Assembly: GCA_002304925.1 (NCBI GenBank)
Contig: DBPT01000010.1
Location: 62,001 to 126,000, forward strand
Source: Prolixibacteraceae bacterium UBA1413
GTDB taxonomy: Bacteria; Bacteroidota; Bacteroidia; Bacteroidales; Prolixibacteraceae
Length of the DNA: 64,000 nucleotides
Direction of reading: 5' to 3'
The translations under genes were made by a program, and so were the position numbers. Shown here piece by piece: positions 61,441 to 64,000 of this stretch (its first letter is position 1; each line of letters begins with the position of its first letter). The notes under the pieces are model-generated. The model made no database searches, was not told the origin of the DNA, and was given only the letters and a program-made list of their open reading frames with translations.

Positions 61441-62844
61441 TCAGAAAAATTTAAGTTTCCGGGCGGCATACACCGTCATACGAATCAACAGCCATCCGTG
61501 TTTGAACCGGCTGATCTGAGTGCTTCCGTAGGAGCGCTCTTTGTACCTGACATTGACCTCCGCAATTTTCAGGTTGAGCTTTGCCGCCCCGAAGAGCAGG
61601 TCAAAATCCCCGAAAGGATCAAAATCCCCGAAGTAGCTCCGGTTATCCCTGATGATTTCATAATCTCTCCTGAGGAGGACTTTGGTACCGCAAAGGGTAT
61701 CCTTCAGGGACTGCCCCAGCAGGTAGCTGAATATCAACCCGAATGCTTTGTTGGCTATCAGGTTGAGAAAACGCATCGCTTGCTTCTCCATGGGATAGAC
61801 CAACCGGCATCCGTTGATGAATTCCCCGCGGTTTTTGCGCAGGGCGTCGTAAAACTTGGGCATATCTTCGGGCGGGGTGGTCAGGTCGGCATCCAGGATG
61901 AAGAGCATGTCGCCCGTAGCTTGTTCAAAACCTTCCCTGACAGCATTACCCTTACCCTTGCCGGTTTGCCGTATCACTCTGATATTCTTATCAGGATAAG
62001 CCGCTTTTACCCTGAGCATCTCCTCCCAGGTACCGTCCAAAGAATTCCCCTCCACAAAGATAAACTCCTGGAAGCTGCCGAATTCCGGCGTTCGCAGAAT
62101 TGCATTCTCGATATTTCCCTTTTCATTCCGTGCCGGAACAACAAGGGTCACCGAAGGGAAAGCGTTTCTTTCCACGGCAGGTCGGGCTATGATAAAATTT
62201 GTGAGACCGATGCCTCTGAAAATGGGTAAATTGACGACATAGCGGTTGAAAAGCCATGACAACAGCGGCACATTCTTGGGGAAAATGATCTTTTTCTCGG
62301 TACGAATGGTCTCAAAACCAGCAAGGGTGAGTATCGACCTGATATCGGTGACCGAAAGCCAGTTCTGGAGGGGCTGCTTCTGTTTGAAACCCAGCCTCTC
62401 ACCCATCTGAATCAGGGGTTCCCACAGATAATTGTAATTGGAAATGATGATGCGAGTCCGGTCATGGCTGGCATTTCGCATGTTTTCAAAGACCTTCTGC
62501 ACGTCCCACAATGATCCTACCAAATCGGAAAGGAGGATATAATCGAATTTTTCGGTGAAATGATAATCTTCGGCATCGGCCTCCACAAAATGGAGTTCCG
62601 GATGGCGCTGCCGCGCCAGGGTGATCATTTCACGGGAGAAGTCAAGCCCCACACCGTATTCGGGGGCTACCGCCGCCAGGAGGTCTCCGGTGCCGGAACC
62701 CAGTTCCAGCACCTTGGACCCTCGCGGAATAAAAAATGAGTAATACTCCTCCAGCAAACGGTGATAACTCCGGTTCTTTTTCCTCCACCGGAGGATATTT
62801 CCGGCAGCAGCGTCAAAATAAGCTTTCCTCGACTCTTTGTTCAT
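61441..62844 (-). CDS. Fused SAM methyltransferase and GT2 glycosyltransferase
   Basis: The 467-aa protein joins two enzymes. The N-terminal methyltransferase (about 30-200) has motif I VLELGSGTGDLLAA and GVGLDFSREM. The C-terminal GT-A glycosyltransferase begins near residue 228 with VTLVVPARNEKGNIENAI, and has the DxD-type ILDADLTTPPED near 317. Such fusions occur in surface glycan loci, where a polyprenyl-linked sugar may be made and methylated. It sits 10 nt before the GT-C-like gene and is divergent from a GT2 gene. Confidence 0.92.
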   Translation of the reverse strand: MNKESRKAYFDAAAGNILRWRKKNRSYHRLLEEYYSFFIPRGSKVLELGSGTGDLLAAVAPEYGVGLDFSREMITLARQRHPELHFVEADAEDYHFTEKFDYILLSDLVGSLWDVQKVFENMRNASHDRTRIIISNYNYLWEPLIQMGERLGFKQKQPLQNWLSVTDIRSILTLAGFETIRTEKKIIFPKNVPLLSWLFNRYVVNLPIFRGIGLTNFIIARPAVERNAFPSVTLVVPARNEKGNIENAILRTPEFGSFQEFIFVEGNSLDGTWEEMLRVKAAYPDKNIRVIRQTGKGKGNAVREGFEQATGDMLFILDADLTTPPEDMPKFYDALRKNRGEFINGCRLVYPMEKQAMRFLNLIANKAFGLIFSYLLGQSLKDTLCGTKVLLRRDYEIIRDNRSYFGDFDPFGDFDLLFGAAKLNLKIAEVNVRYKERSYGSTQISRFKHGWLLIRMTVYAARKLKFF

Positions 62845-62924
62845 GCTCAGGCACTGTTTTACGGCAGCGAAGATAGCTAAAAATCCCAGTTTTGTTAATT
62901 TTACACTCTCTAACAGAGTAAGCC

Positions 62925-63866
62925 ATGACGAAACCAGGGAAAATATCCATCGCTTTTTCGGTATTTAACGAAGAGGGGTCGCTGTCCAGACTGTTCCCCG
63001 CTCTCAGGGAATTGACCGGGCACCACCCCGGGGATTGGGAGTTTCTCTTTGTCGACGATGGAAGTACCGACGGCTCTGCGGAAGCCATCAGGCGATTCAG
63101 GGAAAAGGAACTTCCCGGATGCACCATCCGGATGATCCGTTTCTCCCGGAATTTCGGACATGAAGCAGCTATGATCGCCGGCATTGACAACGCCACAGGC
63201 GATGCTGTCATCTGCATGGATGCCGACCTCCAACATCCCCTGGAGATGGTCCCCGAAATGATCAACAGCTACCAGAAAGGATTCTCCATCGTGACCATGA
63301 ACCGCAACTCCAACAAGGGCAACTCCCTTGCTGGCAACTTCTTCTCTTCCCTCTTTTACGGACTTATCAACAGACTCTCATCTGACAAACTGCAGAAAAA
63401 CAGCAGCGACTTTTTCCTCATCAGCAAGGAAGTGGCCCAGGTGCTGAGAAATAATTACAGGGAAAGGAACCGCTTCCTCAGGGGGATTATCCAGATCATC
63501 GGTTTCTCCGCCACATCGCTGGAATACGATGCCCCCGACAGAGTGGCGGGAAAAACCAAATACTCGTTTCTCAAACTTACCAGGCTCACCGCACAGGCCA
63601 TTACCTCCTTTTCCAACGCCCCCCTCTACCTGGGCATCTGGTTCGGCTTTTTGTTTTCCCTGCTCTCGCTGATCCTTGGCCTCTATTCCCTGTGGATCTT
63701 TTTCTTCGGGGAAATGCCCCCCTCGGGATACACCACCATTATCCTGTTCCTCTCGGTCAGCTTCGCCATACTCTTTTTCCTGGTGGGCATCATCGGCATT
63801 TATACGGGCTACCTTTTCGACGAACAGAAAAAAAGACCGATTTATATCATTGAAGAGATGAATTGA
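62925..63866 (+). CDS. GT2 glycosyltransferase, polyprenyl-phosphate type
   Basis: The 313-aa protein has the GtrB/ArnC-like pattern: a GT-A domain with VFNEEGSLSRLFPAL near the N-terminus, FVDDGSTDGS at about 44-53 and MDADLQHPLEM at about 98, then two C-terminal transmembrane helices (about 228-290). It probably transfers a sugar from a nucleotide donor to undecaprenyl phosphate. It may supply the GT-C-like protein with its donor. It is divergent from the fusion gene across 80 nt. Confidence 0.93.
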   Translation: MTKPGKISIAFSVFNEEGSLSRLFPALRELTGHHPGDWEFLFVDDGSTDGSAEAIRRFREKELPGCTIRMIRFSRNFGHEAAMIAGIDNATGDAVICMDADLQHPLEMVPEMINSYQKGFSIVTMNRNSNKGNSLAGNFFSSLFYGLINRLSSDKLQKNSSDFFLISKEVAQVLRNNYRERNRFLRGIIQIIGFSATSLEYDAPDRVAGKTKYSFLKLTRLTAQAITSFSNAPLYLGIWFGFLFSLLSLILGLYSLWIFFFGEMPPSGYTTIILFLSVSFAILFFLVGIIGIYTGYLFDEQKKRPIYIIEEMN

Positions 63867-64000
63867 TGTAAACGAGAAACTGTCAGGATCAACCCTTTCC
63901 GGATCCCGTTCACGGGGGAAACTTTTTTTCCATGGAAAACCAATTTTGTAAAGTGAACAATAACCCTTGTTTCTCTAAAACATTATATTTGTGATTGCCA
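63867..64000 (+). promoter_or_regulatory. Downstream region with a -7-like element
   Basis: No gene is visible in the last 134 nt. TATATTTG at 63984-63991, with TTG at 63967-63969, fits a promoter for a gene beyond the window edge. The spacing of 14 nt is short. Confidence 0.35.

Overview
The window is chromosomal DNA of a Bacteroidota bacterium, most likely in or near the order Bacteroidales. Support: DUF4954 and DUF4251 family proteins, an archaeal-type ProS, bacteroidete-style lipoproteins, a FadL/OmpP1 porin, -7 promoter elements of the form TAnnTTTG in front of the tRNA genes, few recognisable Shine-Dalgarno sequences, and a fused aspartokinase-homoserine dehydrogenase. No rRNA, CRISPR array, insertion sequence, phage or plasmid module is visible. 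Almost all of the window is ordinary core genome with intact genes, plus a few gene fragments and short dispersed repeats. All calls come from reading the sequence; no database search was run.

Layout. 1-9.2 kb, mostly minus strand: an incomplete lipoprotein gene, tRNA-Arg, a methyltransferase/DUF4954/nagB unit, a FadL-type porin and a Gly/Tyr/Trp- and Ser-rich lipoprotein. 9.2-16 kb: proS, then a SPOR/TPR protein-clpS-nfeD-floA operon, then bcp-recA. 16-21.4 kb: thrA, an apgM-family gene and thrC form a threonine operon in which the apgM homologue occupies the homoserine kinase slot. 21.4-30.3 kb: a sugar-phosphate isomerase-like protein, a three-gene AmmeMemoRadiSam locus (Memo-AMMECR1 lipoprotein, membrane-embedded spermidine-synthase-like protein, radical SAM enzyme), a GH29 fucosidase and a CDF exporter. 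30.3-34.1 kb: a secreted unknown protein, a umuC fragment, an intact HMCES/YedK gene, a kef fragment, a SpmAB-like membrane protein and a DUF4251 lipoprotein. 34.1-42.6 kb: an M16C peptidase, a tricorn-type peptidase, tRNA-Pro and two phospholipid enzymes. 42.6-52.5 kb: tRNA-Met, a START-like protein, an LptF/G-type permease, two glycosyltransferases, a frameshifted ribB remnant, lon, rpmE2, a GNAT protein and an AlkD-like protein. 52.6-63.9 kb: a flippase, an asparagine-synthase-like protein, a PerM-type transporter, an ABC exporter, and a glycosyl-transfer group that includes a methyltransferase-glycosyltransferase fusion.

The best candidate for an undescribed system is 22.5-27.7 kb. All three AmmeMemoRadiSam partners are present, the outer two carry export-type N-termini, and the middle one joins a His-rich membrane bundle to a spermidine-synthase-like domain. 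This suggests an envelope-associated version of a conserved cassette of unknown function. Other signals are three gene fragments (umuC, kef, ribB), a hexamer repeat abutting the thrC start, and a 34-nt repeat placed behind two unrelated genes 48 kb apart.
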